Shown here piece by piece: positions 32,575 to 40,472 of a stretch of DNA of 64,000 bases (positions are counted from its first letter, which is position 1; each line of letters begins with the position of its first letter). A program made the translations under genes and the position numbers. Below the pieces are notes generated by a model. The model saw only the letters and a program-made list of their open reading frames with translations. It was not told the DNA's origin and did no database searches. The DNA comes from Janthinobacterium lividum (lineage in GTDB: Bacteria; Pseudomonadota; Gammaproteobacteria; Burkholderiales; Burkholderiaceae_D), in contig NZ_CP139976.1 in assembly GCF_034424625.1 (NCBI RefSeq), forward strand, positions 3,286,001-3,350,000, given 5' to 3'.

Positions 32575-33781
32575 GGTTCGCTCCTCGTGAACCAATCATT
32601 CTTTTTAGAAAATGAGAAAATTTTAAGAAATCACCTAATTTAACAATATTTGAATTTTCATCATTTTCATTTTTTTCTATGAAATCAAGTATTTCACTTT
32701 CTACATCTTCAGGATTTTTTCCATTGATCCATTTTCCAATATTTGTTCCAATTATTGCCCGATCAAATGTCCAAATATTTAGATTGTGTTGGTTTTTTGC
32801 AAGTCGATATGCTTCAGGATATCGCTCCTCGCCATTGTCAAAATTAAAAGTTCCGAACATTAAGCCCAGAACCATTGCAGTTGGATTCGCTTTTAGTGCA
32901 TTTATTATTGCATCATTAATATGCCCATCACTAAATGAGTATCCTGATAAAATTAAAAATGATGATTTTCTTCTTATGAATCTACTTAGCTGATCAATTA
33001 AAGCTAAGTAAGGCATTTTTCTGCTCTCTTCATATTTTAAGTGCGATGGATATATTAAATGTGATTCTTCTCCTAAAGTTATTTCGGTGCGAACTTCTGA
33101 GGATCGGAATACTTTTCTTTGTTTGGCTGATAACTGCTGATACCAATTAATTGATCCATGTATTTTCCATAGTCTTGACCAATGAATAGGGATTAAGTTG
33201 TCTTCCACTGCACGCAAATCAAAAAATGATCTGTGGGATCCTGTAAAGCCGTCAAAATATGGAATTTCTAGATCCTCTAATGCTTGTTCCATTAAAATGT
33301 CATAATTCGTGGTAAATAATTCTATCGCTATTCTTCGATCAATCGATTTTATCCAGTTTCCCAGTCCGTGATATGGCGTTTCTTTGTCTGGTAAGCTAAC
33401 GTTTAATTTTTTAACTATTTCCGCACATATTTCGTGCTGTAAAGATATTAAATTTATTTCGGTTAATCCTCTGACCGTTCCGCCTTTTGAGACGGTTAAC
33501 AAACTTCTAAGGAAACTCAAAATATCTTCTATGTTTTCGATGTTTTTCTCTGCTTTTCCTAGCTCGTCAAGAAGTATTTTGTACTCGGGGTTGTCCTTTA
33601 ATTGAGTGTTTATGAATTTTGATAAATTCGCTACATCAGGTATTAGTGGCCATTTTCCTTCAGGCATTGAGACGGAGAGGGGGCAGCCAGCGGATATAAA
33701 AAATCCTATTGCCTCATTGTCTTGAGATAAAGATTGCCTTAAATATCGGAGGTGGCGAATTGGATCGTGTATTGTGTCCAT
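32564..33781 (-). CDS. SIR2-domain NADase effector of a SIR2-HerA antiphage system
   Basis: Encodes 405 residues with a SIR2-like fold. The N-terminal FFISAGCP (27-34) matches the nucleotide-binding GAG loop. Asn159 in FTTNYD and His208 in KIHGS correspond to the catalytic Asn and His that hydrolyse NAD+, and SGYSF follows. Paired with HerA, such proteins deplete NAD+ on phage infection and stop growth of the infected cell (established for SIR2-HerA systems). It is the first cistron of a three-gene AT-rich operon. The 59 bases before it are strongly AT-rich; a weak TTAAAA-17-TACAAC promoter may lie there on the minus strand. Confidence 0.88.
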   Translation of the reverse strand: MDTIHDPIRHLRYLRQSLSQDNEAIGFFISAGCPLSVSMPEGKWPLIPDVANLSKFINTQLKDNPEYKILLDELGKAEKNIENIEDILSFLRSLLTVSKGGTVRGLTEINLISLQHEICAEIVKKLNVSLPDKETPYHGLGNWIKSIDRRIAIELFTTNYDILMEQALEDLEIPYFDGFTGSHRSFFDLRAVEDNLIPIHWSRLWKIHGSINWYQQLSAKQRKVFRSSEVRTEITLGEESHLIYPSHLKYEESRKMPYLALIDQLSRFIRRKSSFLILSGYSFSDGHINDAIINALKANPTAMVLGLMFGTFNFDNGEERYPEAYRLAKNQHNLNIWTFDRAIIGTNIGKWINGKNPEDVESEILDFIEKNENDENSNIVKLGDFLKFSHFLKRMIGSRGANHVK

Positions 33782-33840
33782 ATATTCTTTCGTTGTATTG
33801 AATATTTATTGAATTTTTAATTTTTTATGATGTTTTTTAG

Positions 33841-34647
33841 TTATAGGCTTTTCGCCACCCCCACAATCACCATCGCCGACGGCACCAATAAAAACTGCGC
33901 AATCAGCGTCCCCGCCAATCTACTTCCTACCAGCCACACCACCGCCCGTCTGAACTGCGATTCTTCGATCTTTCCTTCGATGACGTCATCCGTCATGCCT
34001 GACATGTGCGGGTCGATGAAGACGGCCATCATGATGGTGGCGCCGCCGTTGATGATCGATGAAAGCGTGCTGGAGGTGACGCGCACGCTCGGATCGAGCA
34101 CGCCGGCATACAGGGCGGCGAAGACGCCTACCGTCCACAGGGCCGTGGCGATAACGTTCATGGCTGTCATGGAGACGGAGACGCCGGATTTTTCGCGCAG
34201 GCCCGTGACGTTGGCGGGCTTGGGCAGGCTGGCGGAGGTCTTGAGGTAGGACAAGCCGCCCTTGAAAACGGCGTGCAGCAGCAGTTTCGGCACCGACCTG
34301 TGCACCTGGAAGTGTTCGACGGCGCGGCAAAAGGCGCGCTGGAAGGTGGGGATCAGGATGGCGCCCAGTATCGTCGCCAGGCTGGCGGAGAACAGCAGCC
34401 AGCGGAAGTCCAGTAATAGCGTGCCGGCGGCAACATGCTGGTCGATGCCCGTTTCCACGCGCTTGGCCAGGAATGGCCCCAGGAATGAGTTCGACGTGCG
34501 CGACAGCAGCATCAAAATGCTGAACAGGGCCAGCGAGACGGCGATGCGCCGCGTGCGGATGCCGGCGATGCGCACGGAGTAGGCGAGGGTGCCGATGATG
34601 TGGATGATGAACGTCAGTGCGCAAATCAACAGCAATTGCTTGTCCAT
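33841..34647 (-). CDS. Amj-type lipid II flippase family membrane protein (DUF2837)
   Basis: Encodes 268 residues with about six transmembrane helices. The start MDKQLLLICALTFIIHIIGTLAYSVRIAG, with the internal LFSILMLLSRTSNSF, is characteristic of the YdaH/Amj family, an alternate flippase to MurJ that moves lipid-linked peptidoglycan precursors across the cytoplasmic membrane. Family recognition is from memory. AAGG precedes the ATG by five bases; the frame is open to 34680. It returns to the high-GC codon use of the chromosome and reads in the same direction as the AT-rich sir2-herA operon beginning 60 bases beyond its stop. Confidence 0.72.
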   Translation of the reverse strand: MDKQLLLICALTFIIHIIGTLAYSVRIAGIRTRRIAVSLALFSILMLLSRTSNSFLGPFLAKRVETGIDQHVAAGTLLLDFRWLLFSASLATILGAILIPTFQRAFCRAVEHFQVHRSVPKLLLHAVFKGGLSYLKTSASLPKPANVTGLREKSGVSVSMTAMNVIATALWTVGVFAALYAGVLDPSVRVTSSTLSSIINGGATIMMAVFIDPHMSGMTDDVIEGKIEESQFRRAVVWLVGSRLAGTLIAQFLLVPSAMVIVGVAKSL

Positions 34648-34800
34648 CACAACCTTGCAGTAAAGAAAATGTAATTCCATGCTGCCATGAAGTTACTTAT
34701 TTTTCAACTGCAAATAAGCTAATTTTATGTGATTGGGGTTTTGTGGTGGTTTATGCTGGTTTGTGTGGAGTTGACTGAGTTTCACCCCAAGGCTGAAACT

Positions 34801-34867
34801 GGGGGCAGACCCTACAGGGGGCATATTCCCCAGTGGGGGATATGCCGATCACGAAGTGTCTGACCCC
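34801..34867. repeat. Nested palindromic element
   Basis: The outer arms GGGGGCAGACCCT (34801-34813) and AGTGTCTGACCCC (34855-34867) pair with few mismatches. The inner arms GGCATATTCCCC (34820-34831) and GGGGGATATGCC (34835-34846) pair with one wobble. The right arm runs into GGCTTTTT, so it may also terminate transcription. No gene was found in the 361 bases between amj and terB beyond this element. Confidence 0.6.
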
Positions 34868-35008
34868 GGCTTTTTGCCTGTGGGTGAGGTCAATACCGCC
34901 GGCACACTTAAGCTTATCCCTTGCTTGTATTTCAAGCTTGCACCCTCAACTACCGAGCATGGCGGCGTGTCTTGCCGCATTGATCAATGAACAACCCGGA
35001 GGTACACC

Positions 35009-35464
35009 ATGAGTTTCGATTCCTTTCTGTCCAAACTGAAGACCAAAGCCAGCGAACTGAAGACCGAAGCACTGAAGTTCAAGAACAAGGATTTCCTCAA
35101 CGCCGCGATGGCGGGATCGGCCCTGATCGCCATGGCCGACGGCAGCGTCAGTGCGGAAGAGAAGCAGAAGATGGTGAAGTTTATTGAAAGCAATGATGCG
35201 CTATCCGTGTTTACCACCACGGACGTGATCAAGGCTTTCCAGGAATATGTGGGCCAGCTGGAGTTCGACAAGGATATCGGCGAAGCCAAGGCGTATCAGG
35301 CGCTGGGCAAGATGAAGTCGAATGTGGAGGCGTCGCGCTTGCTGGTGCGCATGATCATCGCCGTCGCTTCGTCGGACGGCAATTTCGATGCCAACGAGCA
35401 GCGCGTGGCCAGCAAGATCGCGCGCGAGCTGGGCTTGACTCCGGCGGAGTTCGAGTTGCAGTAA
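35009..35464 (+). CDS. TerB-family tellurite-resistance-like protein
   Basis: Encodes 151 residues, all-helical. Two acidic metal-binding-like segments typical of TerB are visible: IAMADGSVSAEEKQ near residue 40 and AVASSDGNFDANEQ near residue 113. TerB proteins sit at membranes and link to the chemical-stress Ter systems with vWA, kinase and phosphatase partners. Here other ter genes are absent nearby, but a vWA-PP2C-kinase operon lies 3.5 kb downstream. A good CGGAGG ribosome-binding site precedes the start. Confidence 0.88.
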   Translation: MSFDSFLSKLKTKASELKTEALKFKNKDFLNAAMAGSALIAMADGSVSAEEKQKMVKFIESNDALSVFTTTDVIKAFQEYVGQLEFDKDIGEAKAYQALGKMKSNVEASRLLVRMIIAVASSDGNFDANEQRVASKIARELGLTPAEFELQ

Positions 35465-35490
35465 AGCCAGGCCAGCCGGCCCCGGCTGGC

Positions 35491-36015
35491 TTAACTCTTG
35501 TCCCACCACGGCGGCGTGCCCGACGACCAGGGGCACGCCATGTCCACTTCGCGTATCCTGTAGCGGATCTCGATCACCTGGCCGGGGCTGAAGGGACCGC
35601 GCTTCCAGTCGCCGGAATCAAAGACGTAGCCTTTGCCCTTGATGCAATGAGTGGTCGGATTGTTGCCGATGGGGCCGGTCGAGTGCAGGGTGACGCGCAC
35701 TTCGCCGTTGGCGTCCAGCGGGGCGTCGCCGCCCATGAACAGTGGATCCGAGCCGACGTCGCAGACAGTGGTGCTGCCTATCTTGCTGCAGCGCTTGATG
35801 TACGTTTGCTGGCGCGCATTGGCCAGGTAATCGTCATGCCGCATCGGCTTGCCGTCGTCATAGGTAAAGCGCAGGACGACTTGCGTGGGCTCGCTGGCAG
35901 GATGGCGCGTGGTGCTGGTGCAGGCGGCGCTGACCAGGGCCAGCAAGGGCCAGGCCAGCAGGCGCAGGACGCGGCGCAGCATGGATCGGGATTGACTGCC
36001 GGATGGATGCTGCAT
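35491..36015 (-). CDS. Predicted lipoprotein of unknown function
   Basis: Encodes up to 174 residues. A basic N-terminus and hydrophobic stretch (LLAWPLLALVSAAC) end in a lipobox with Cys at residue 32, so the mature protein should be a lipid-anchored envelope protein of about 140 residues. It has a beta-rich composition and several cysteines in the middle (KRCSK, TTVCD, THCIKG). The real start may be the Met at 35982 rather than 36015. No family was recognised. Confidence 0.65.
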   Translation of the reverse strand: MQHPSGSQSRSMLRRVLRLLAWPLLALVSAACTSTTRHPASEPTQVVLRFTYDDGKPMRHDDYLANARQQTYIKRCSKIGSTTVCDVGSDPLFMGGDAPLDANGEVRVTLHSTGPIGNNPTTHCIKGKGYVFDSGDWKRGPFSPGQVIEIRYRIREVDMACPWSSGTPPWWDKS

Positions 36016-36078
36016 GTGGCGTTGCCATTTGTCTCATGAACGGGGCGCCGATGATAGCATGCGAAGGCAGCGGTTCCC

Positions 36079-36471
36079 TTAGGACGCGCCGCGATTCAAT
36101 TCCTGCAGCACTTTCTTGCACAACACCCCATAGCCCACGCCCGTGCCGCGCTTGTGTGCGGCCAGGTCGTAGCCGGCGCTGATGTCGTCCCACGTCACGC
36201 TGCCGGGCAAGGGGCGCAAGTTGTCGTCCAGGTCCATCTCGAAATGGATGAAGTGGCCGTCAGCGCTCAGCAGCCTGCCGTAGACGGCGGGCATGCCGGG
36301 CCAGGCCAGTTGCAGGTCGAGCATGAGGGCCGCATCGAGCGCCACGCCATGGCTGGCCGCGCACTGGCGCAAGGCGTCCGGCAAGGGGCGGGCGCGCCAC
36401 CAGGCCGCCGTCTGCTTGATGGCGGCCTGGGTCAGCGCGTTTTGCTGTTGCACGGAATACTGCTTGCTCAT
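36079..36471 (-). CDS. Conserved-looking hypothetical protein
   Basis: Encodes 130 residues from the ATG at 36471 (open to GTG at 36480). It is soluble, with no signal peptide, and contains GYDLAAHKRGTGVGYGVLCKKVLQE near its end. No family or motif is recognised. It lies between two exported proteins on the same strand and may share their transcript. Coding potential rests on length, GC-typical codon use and spacing. Confidence 0.5.
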   Translation of the reverse strand: MSKQYSVQQQNALTQAAIKQTAAWWRARPLPDALRQCAASHGVALDAALMLDLQLAWPGMPAVYGRLLSADGHFIHFEMDLDDNLRPLPGSVTWDDISAGYDLAAHKRGTGVGYGVLCKKVLQELNRGAS

Positions 36472-36504
36472 GGCTGCCACCCATGCGGCATGCGGCTTGC
36501 CGCC

Positions 36505-36954
36505 CTAGCGCGATGCCAGGCCCATGCTTTGAACATGGGCTGGCACGATGGCGCCGCTGGCCAGTTTTTCGGCCGGCATTTGCATCAGCACTTCGCCGCC
36601 CACGCTGCCATCGTCGCGCAGGTCGATGCGCATGGCCAGTTGCCGGTCGAGCGCCACGAAGCTGTCGCTGCCGGTGGCGATGATGCGGTGTTCTTCCTGG
36701 TCATCGATGCGCGCATACATCATGGCGCCGATAGTTCCCGCGTTGCGCAGGTAGAGCACTTGACCGTTCGACAGCTCATAGGCGCCGCGGAACGGGGCAA
36801 ACCTTTCCGCACTCATGAAATGTTTGTGTGCCGGCAATTCGATCGTGTGCAGGCGTCCGCCGGGAACGACGACGGTCTGGCTGTCGGGCAGCGTTTGCGC
36901 ATTTGCCAGCAGGGCGCAGACGCCCAGGGTGCCGGCCAGGATCCATGTTTTCAT
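36505..36954 (-). CDS. Predicted periplasmic protein of unknown function
   Basis: Encodes 149 residues from the ATG at 36954. The N-terminus MKTWILAGTLGVCALLANAQ is a standard signal peptide with cleavage after ANA. The mature part has GGRLHTIELPAHKHF and GSDSFVALDRQLAMRIDL and looks beta-rich. An ATG four codons upstream (36966) is also possible; the frame stays open to 37104 without signal. Function unknown. Confidence 0.65.
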   Translation of the reverse strand: MKTWILAGTLGVCALLANAQTLPDSQTVVVPGGRLHTIELPAHKHFMSAERFAPFRGAYELSNGQVLYLRNAGTIGAMMYARIDDQEEHRIIATGSDSFVALDRQLAMRIDLRDDGSVGGEVLMQMPAEKLASGAIVPAHVQSMGLASR

Positions 36955-37140
36955 TTTCTTACCCATCCTTGAACTTTGGTGCCGTCCGCTGCCGGCGCGG
37001 CGATGTTGTTGTGTTTGCCAGGGAAACAGAACCGGCTCGTCCGCAAGCGCTGCTGTCACACTGGCAAGGCGCGGGCTGCCGGTGTTGCCAGTGTAGGCAG
37101 GCAAGATGTGCCGCGCATCATCCGATCGGATGACACGGCC

Positions 37141-37866
37141 TCATGCATCGAGTACGGCCAGGTGCGCCGTGGCGCCGTGGATCAGGGCGATCAGCTCGCC
37201 CTGGCGCCGCGTATCCGTCTTCAAATAGGTGTGGTGCAGATGCGTTTTGACGGTGTTGACGCTGATGCCGCCCTGCGCGGCGATTTCCTCGATGGTGGCC
37301 CCTTGCGCCAGCGCCTTGCCCACTTGCGCCTCGGCTTGCGTCAAGTCAAACAGTTGGCGCAAGGCAGGGACGGACGTGCACGTTTTTGTGGGGTCGCGCG
37401 CGATCAGCAGGGCGCAGGCGGGCTGGCAATCGGCAAGCGGGGTGACAGTCAGGGCCAACGGCGCTTGCTGCTTGCGCGGCAGGCGCAGCGACTGGCATTG
37501 CGCTGCGCCACCGGCGCTGGCGATCACCAGGCGCACGGCGCGCACCAGGGCGGGCGGCACGGCGTGTGCCAGTTGCGCCGCATGCAGGGCGTGGCCGGCG
37601 GGGGTGGCGAAACGCAGTCCGAGGTTGGTGTCGAGTACCAGCACGGCGGCGCCCATGGCGTCTAGCGCCGCCAGCGCGCAGTGGCTGGCCAGTTGCGCTT
37701 CGCGCAGGCGCTGCTGCAGGCACAGGGCGCGTTGCAGATGCGGCAGGAGTTCCTGCCATTGCTGGCCGCTGAGGCCGGCACTGTCGAGCTGCGGCCAGTC
37801 GCCGATGCCGCAGGCCGAGTCGTACATGGCGCCGATCAGTTTGCCCACATTCATTGCCGTGCTCAT
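37141..37866 (-). CDS. LuxR-type (HTH) transcriptional regulator
   Basis: Encodes 241 residues from 37866. The C-terminal 60 residues form a LuxR/GerE DNA-binding domain (FDLTQAEAQVGKALAQG, then EIAAQGGISVNTVKTHLHH). The N-terminal part resembles a PAS-like sensor (AVLVLDTNLGLRFATPAGHAL). There is no receiver domain or obvious autoinducer-binding signature, and no LuxI partner nearby. Neighbouring exported proteins on the same strand may be among its targets, but this is only positional. Confidence 0.82.
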   Translation of the reverse strand: MSTAMNVGKLIGAMYDSACGIGDWPQLDSAGLSGQQWQELLPHLQRALCLQQRLREAQLASHCALAALDAMGAAVLVLDTNLGLRFATPAGHALHAAQLAHAVPPALVRAVRLVIASAGGAAQCQSLRLPRKQQAPLALTVTPLADCQPACALLIARDPTKTCTSVPALRQLFDLTQAEAQVGKALAQGATIEEIAAQGGISVNTVKTHLHHTYLKTDTRRQGELIALIHGATAHLAVLDA

Positions 37867-38181
37867 GCTTGCCCCCAATCCTGATTACATCAGTGTGCCG
37901 CGGGCGTGCAGGTGCGGAACTGGGTAAGGGCAGTGTGGTGCAGCACTTGGCCCCACCTTTGTAAGGAAGGGCTGGACGCTGCCATCTGGCCTGGGCATCT
38001 TTCAAGATAGTATAAATATGGCACCGCTGCAATGCGGCGCTGTAGCGGATTGCGGATGTCCGTTACGCACTTTCGGCAATCAGGCGTTCCAGGAGCATGC
38101 GGGATTTGGCATCCCTGGCATGAACACAAGGTCACCAAGCTCTTTTGGGCCGAGCGCGCCTGTGACGTTCGCGTGCAATGA
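37867..38181. other. Intergenic stretch without a recognised gene
   Basis: About 315 bases between the LuxR-type gene and an exported protein gene on the same strand. No supported coding frame, clear terminator or promoter was found. Confidence 0.4.
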
Positions 38182-38727
38182 TCAAGTCTCCGCTCTGGCT
38201 GCAGTCAGTGCAACCTGGAATGGACCGGTGCCAGGGGCAGCAATGGTCAAAGTCAAATGCATGATGACTTGGCCGTTCATCGATACCGCATAGCTCGTGC
38301 TCGATAGGCTTGCGGTCGCACTGGCCGGCGTGACCATCTTCGATTGGTAGGTGGCCCCCTGGGTCTTCAAATAATCCAGGAAGCCGACCACCAGATTCCT
38401 GGTCATCGACGCGTCCAAGTCATTTGCAAAGACATTGCATGCGCTCTCGCCGATACTCGTCAGGACGAAGCGCGAGTTGTCGAGTTGCACGTTCCAGGCG
38501 TTACCAGAGTAAGCGCCCAAATATGCTGCCGCATCGATGCTTGATAGCCTTTGAAAGCCCGGCCGTGCTAACCAAGCCTGGAATTTTTCGGGATAGGGGA
38601 AGTTCATAAAACAGCCTTGAACGAACTGGTCAACGACCTGCGCGGTAGCCAATTCGGACGCTTTAGGAGAAGCGCAAGCGGCGAAAGGGGAAACAGACAG
38701 CAGAAGTGCCGCAACGATTTTCTTCAT
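38182..38727 (-). CDS. Predicted periplasmic protein (possibly NMCC_0638-like)
   Basis: Encodes 181 residues. A signal peptide (MKKIVAALLLSVSPFAACAS) precedes a mature domain with FVQGCFMNFPYPEKFQAWL and FVLTSIGESACNVFAN. This pattern reminds me of the NMCC_0638 (lipo)protein family of unknown function; the match is from memory and weak. A Cys near the signal cleavage site could make it a lipoprotein. It is single, on the strand opposite to the vWA operon. Confidence 0.65.
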   Translation of the reverse strand: MKKIVAALLLSVSPFAACASPKASELATAQVVDQFVQGCFMNFPYPEKFQAWLARPGFQRLSSIDAAAYLGAYSGNAWNVQLDNSRFVLTSIGESACNVFANDLDASMTRNLVVGFLDYLKTQGATYQSKMVTPASATASLSSTSYAVSMNGQVIMHLTLTIAAPGTGPFQVALTAARAET

Positions 38728-39015
38728 GAATAACCTTAAATTTAGTTGCCACCTATCCGTTTCCGGCCGCTACTGGATGGCCGGAATGGTTCAGTGTACG
38801 AGGTTGTTGCTTTCAGGGCAAGTTGGCGGTTTTATCAGGCGCCCGATGGGCGAGGACAAGGAAACTGGCAGGCGGCACGGGCCAGGGACAAAAAATCCTG
38901 GAAAAATGGCGATTTTGACCGCGTGCTATAGCATCCGAAGCAATCGGACACATGGAAAACATATCCATAGGGTAAGCTTCGGGGCTAAGCTATTTCGCAA
39001 CTCTATCAAAATTAC
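38728..39015. other. Upstream region of the vWA-PP2C-kinase operon
   Basis: 288 bases between divergent genes. It contains TTGACC (38915-38920), a perfect TGCTATAGCA palindrome (38924-38933) and the short inverted pair ATGGA/TCCAT near 38952-38968. No well-spaced -35/-10 pair is clear, and no Shine-Dalgarno precedes the vWA start, so the message may be leaderless or start close to the ATG. Confidence 0.35.
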
Positions 39016-39699
39016 ATGACCTCCATAATGATCCCCGACGTCGCCCTGGTCGACAATACCGAACAACGCACGCCGCTCGTGCTCGTGCTGGACTGCTCCG
39101 GCAGCATGGATGGCGAGCCTGTCTCGCTGCTGAACGAAGGCCTGGCCTTGCTGGAACAGGAACTCAAGTCCGATGTCATCGCCGCCAAGCGCGTGCGCAT
39201 CCTCGTGATTCAATATGGCGCCCACGATGAAGCCGTAGTCGCCAGCAACTGGTGCGATGCCATGGATTTCACGGCGCCACGGCTGGAAGCGAACGGCACT
39301 ACGCCGACCGGCGCGGCCGTCGAACTGGCCCTGGCCGAGATCGAGCAGGAAAAGCAGCGCTTCCGCGCAGCGGGCGTGGCGTATACGCGGCCGTGGCTGT
39401 TTTTGATGTCCGACGGCGAGCCGACGGACCGCTGGCAGCACGGCGCCGAACAGGCGCGCGCGGCCGAGCAGGCCAATAAAGTGGCGATCTTCCCCATCGC
39501 CGTGGGCGACCACGCAAACATCGATACCCTGGGCGAATTCTCCAGCCGAGGCGAGCGGGGCGTGAAGCAGTTGAAAGGCTTGCAGTTCCGCGAACTGTTC
39601 CTGTGGCTGAGCGCCAGCATGCAGGTGGTGTCGCAATCGCGTCCCGGCGCGCAGGCGCAACTGGCCTCGACGGACGGCTGGTCCGTCGTGAGTACGTGA
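39016..39699 (+). CDS. von Willebrand factor A domain protein (TerY/YegL-like)
   Basis: Encodes 227 residues forming one vWA domain. The metal-ion-dependent adhesion site is intact: Asp26-Ser28-Ser30 in LDCSGSM, the threonine in GTTPTGAA near 96, and Asp133 in LMSDGEPTD. There is no signal peptide or membrane segment, so it is cytoplasmic. It is the first gene of a vWA-PP2C-kinase set like E. coli yegL-yegK-yegI and the TerY-phosphatase-kinase triads. The vWA protein probably serves as a metal-dependent binding platform or substrate. An alternative start is the Met at 39028. Confidence 0.9.
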   Translation: MTSIMIPDVALVDNTEQRTPLVLVLDCSGSMDGEPVSLLNEGLALLEQELKSDVIAAKRVRILVIQYGAHDEAVVASNWCDAMDFTAPRLEANGTTPTGAAVELALAEIEQEKQRFRAAGVAYTRPWLFLMSDGEPTDRWQHGAEQARAAEQANKVAIFPIAVGDHANIDTLGEFSSRGERGVKQLKGLQFRELFLWLSASMQVVSQSRPGAQAQLASTDGWSVVST

Positions 39700-39713
39700 A
39701 AGCCCGTTGATCC

Positions 39714-40472
39714 ATGACGATAGTAAACAAGCATTGGCGCGTGTTCGGCGCCTCCGTCACGGGCAAGGCGCACCTGGATAAAGATATTCCTTGCCAGGAT
39801 GCGCACGCACATGCCGTCGTGGACGATGTTTTGGTCGCCATCGTCTGCGATGGCGCCGGATCGGCCCGCCTCAGCGAGCAGGGCGCGCAGTTTGTTGCCG
39901 CGCACACCGTGCAGGCGCTGGCCGGGCGGCTGGAGCAGGGCGCCACCGTGCAGGATTTGCACGACGGCGCGCTGGCGGGCACCCTGGCGCAGATCCGCGC
40001 CGCGCTGGACGACATCGCCCGCGCCGCCAACGCCACCCTGGATGACTACGCCAGCACCGTGGTGGGCGTGGTCATGGGCCGCGACAACGGTTTCTTTTTC
40101 CACCTGGGCGATGGCCTGGGCGTGGCGCAGCTGATCGATGGCGGCGAACTGATCTCGCTGCCCGCCAACGGCGAATACGCGAACGAAACCTACTTCATCA
40201 GCGGCGAGCGCTGGCGCGAACAGCTGCGCCTGCTGCCGATTCCCAAGTCCGTGCGCGGCATCGTGCTGATGTCCGACGGCTGCATGCCCTTTGCCATGAG
40301 CAAGAATAATGGGGCCCTGTACGCGCCGTTCATGGATGCCGTGCAAGGCTATCTGCGCACAGTCGACAGCGTGGAGCTGGGTAATGCGGCGCTGGCATCC
40401 ACCCTGGCCGACCCGCGCACGCACCAGATCACGGGCGACGACAAGACCCTGCTGCTGGCCTTGCGCGCATGA
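39714..40472 (+). CDS. PP2C-family serine/threonine phosphatase (PphC-like)
   Basis: Encodes 252 residues. PP2C metal-binding motifs are present: CQDA with Asp29, CDGAGSA with Asp46, HLGDGLG near 132, LMSDGC near 188 and GDDKTLLL near 242. It should remove phosphate from Ser/Thr residues placed by the adjoining kinase. The stop overlaps the kinase start in an ATGA arrangement, indicating translational coupling. The vWA gene ends 14 bases upstream. Confidence 0.9.
   Translation: MTIVNKHWRVFGASVTGKAHLDKDIPCQDAHAHAVVDDVLVAIVCDGAGSARLSEQGAQFVAAHTVQALAGRLEQGATVQDLHDGALAGTLAQIRAALDDIARAANATLDDYASTVVGVVMGRDNGFFFHLGDGLGVAQLIDGGELISLPANGEYANETYFISGERWREQLRLLPIPKSVRGIVLMSDGCMPFAMSKNNGALYAPFMDAVQGYLRTVDSVELGNAALASTLADPRTHQITGDDKTLLLALRA

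Noticed and set aside
30703..32595. HerA considered as a conjugative TraD/VirD4-like coupling protein or a DNA-repair HerA-NurA
   Set aside because: No NurA or conjugation genes adjoin it; the overlapping SIR2 gene fits the defence pair better.
37890..38138. 82-codon minus-strand frame before the LuxR-type gene
   Set aside because: Cys-rich random-looking translation, no ribosome-binding site and no motif.
38726..39019. 97-codon frame upstream of the vWA gene
   Set aside because: It starts within the divergent gene's start region and has no signal or motif; treated as intergenic.
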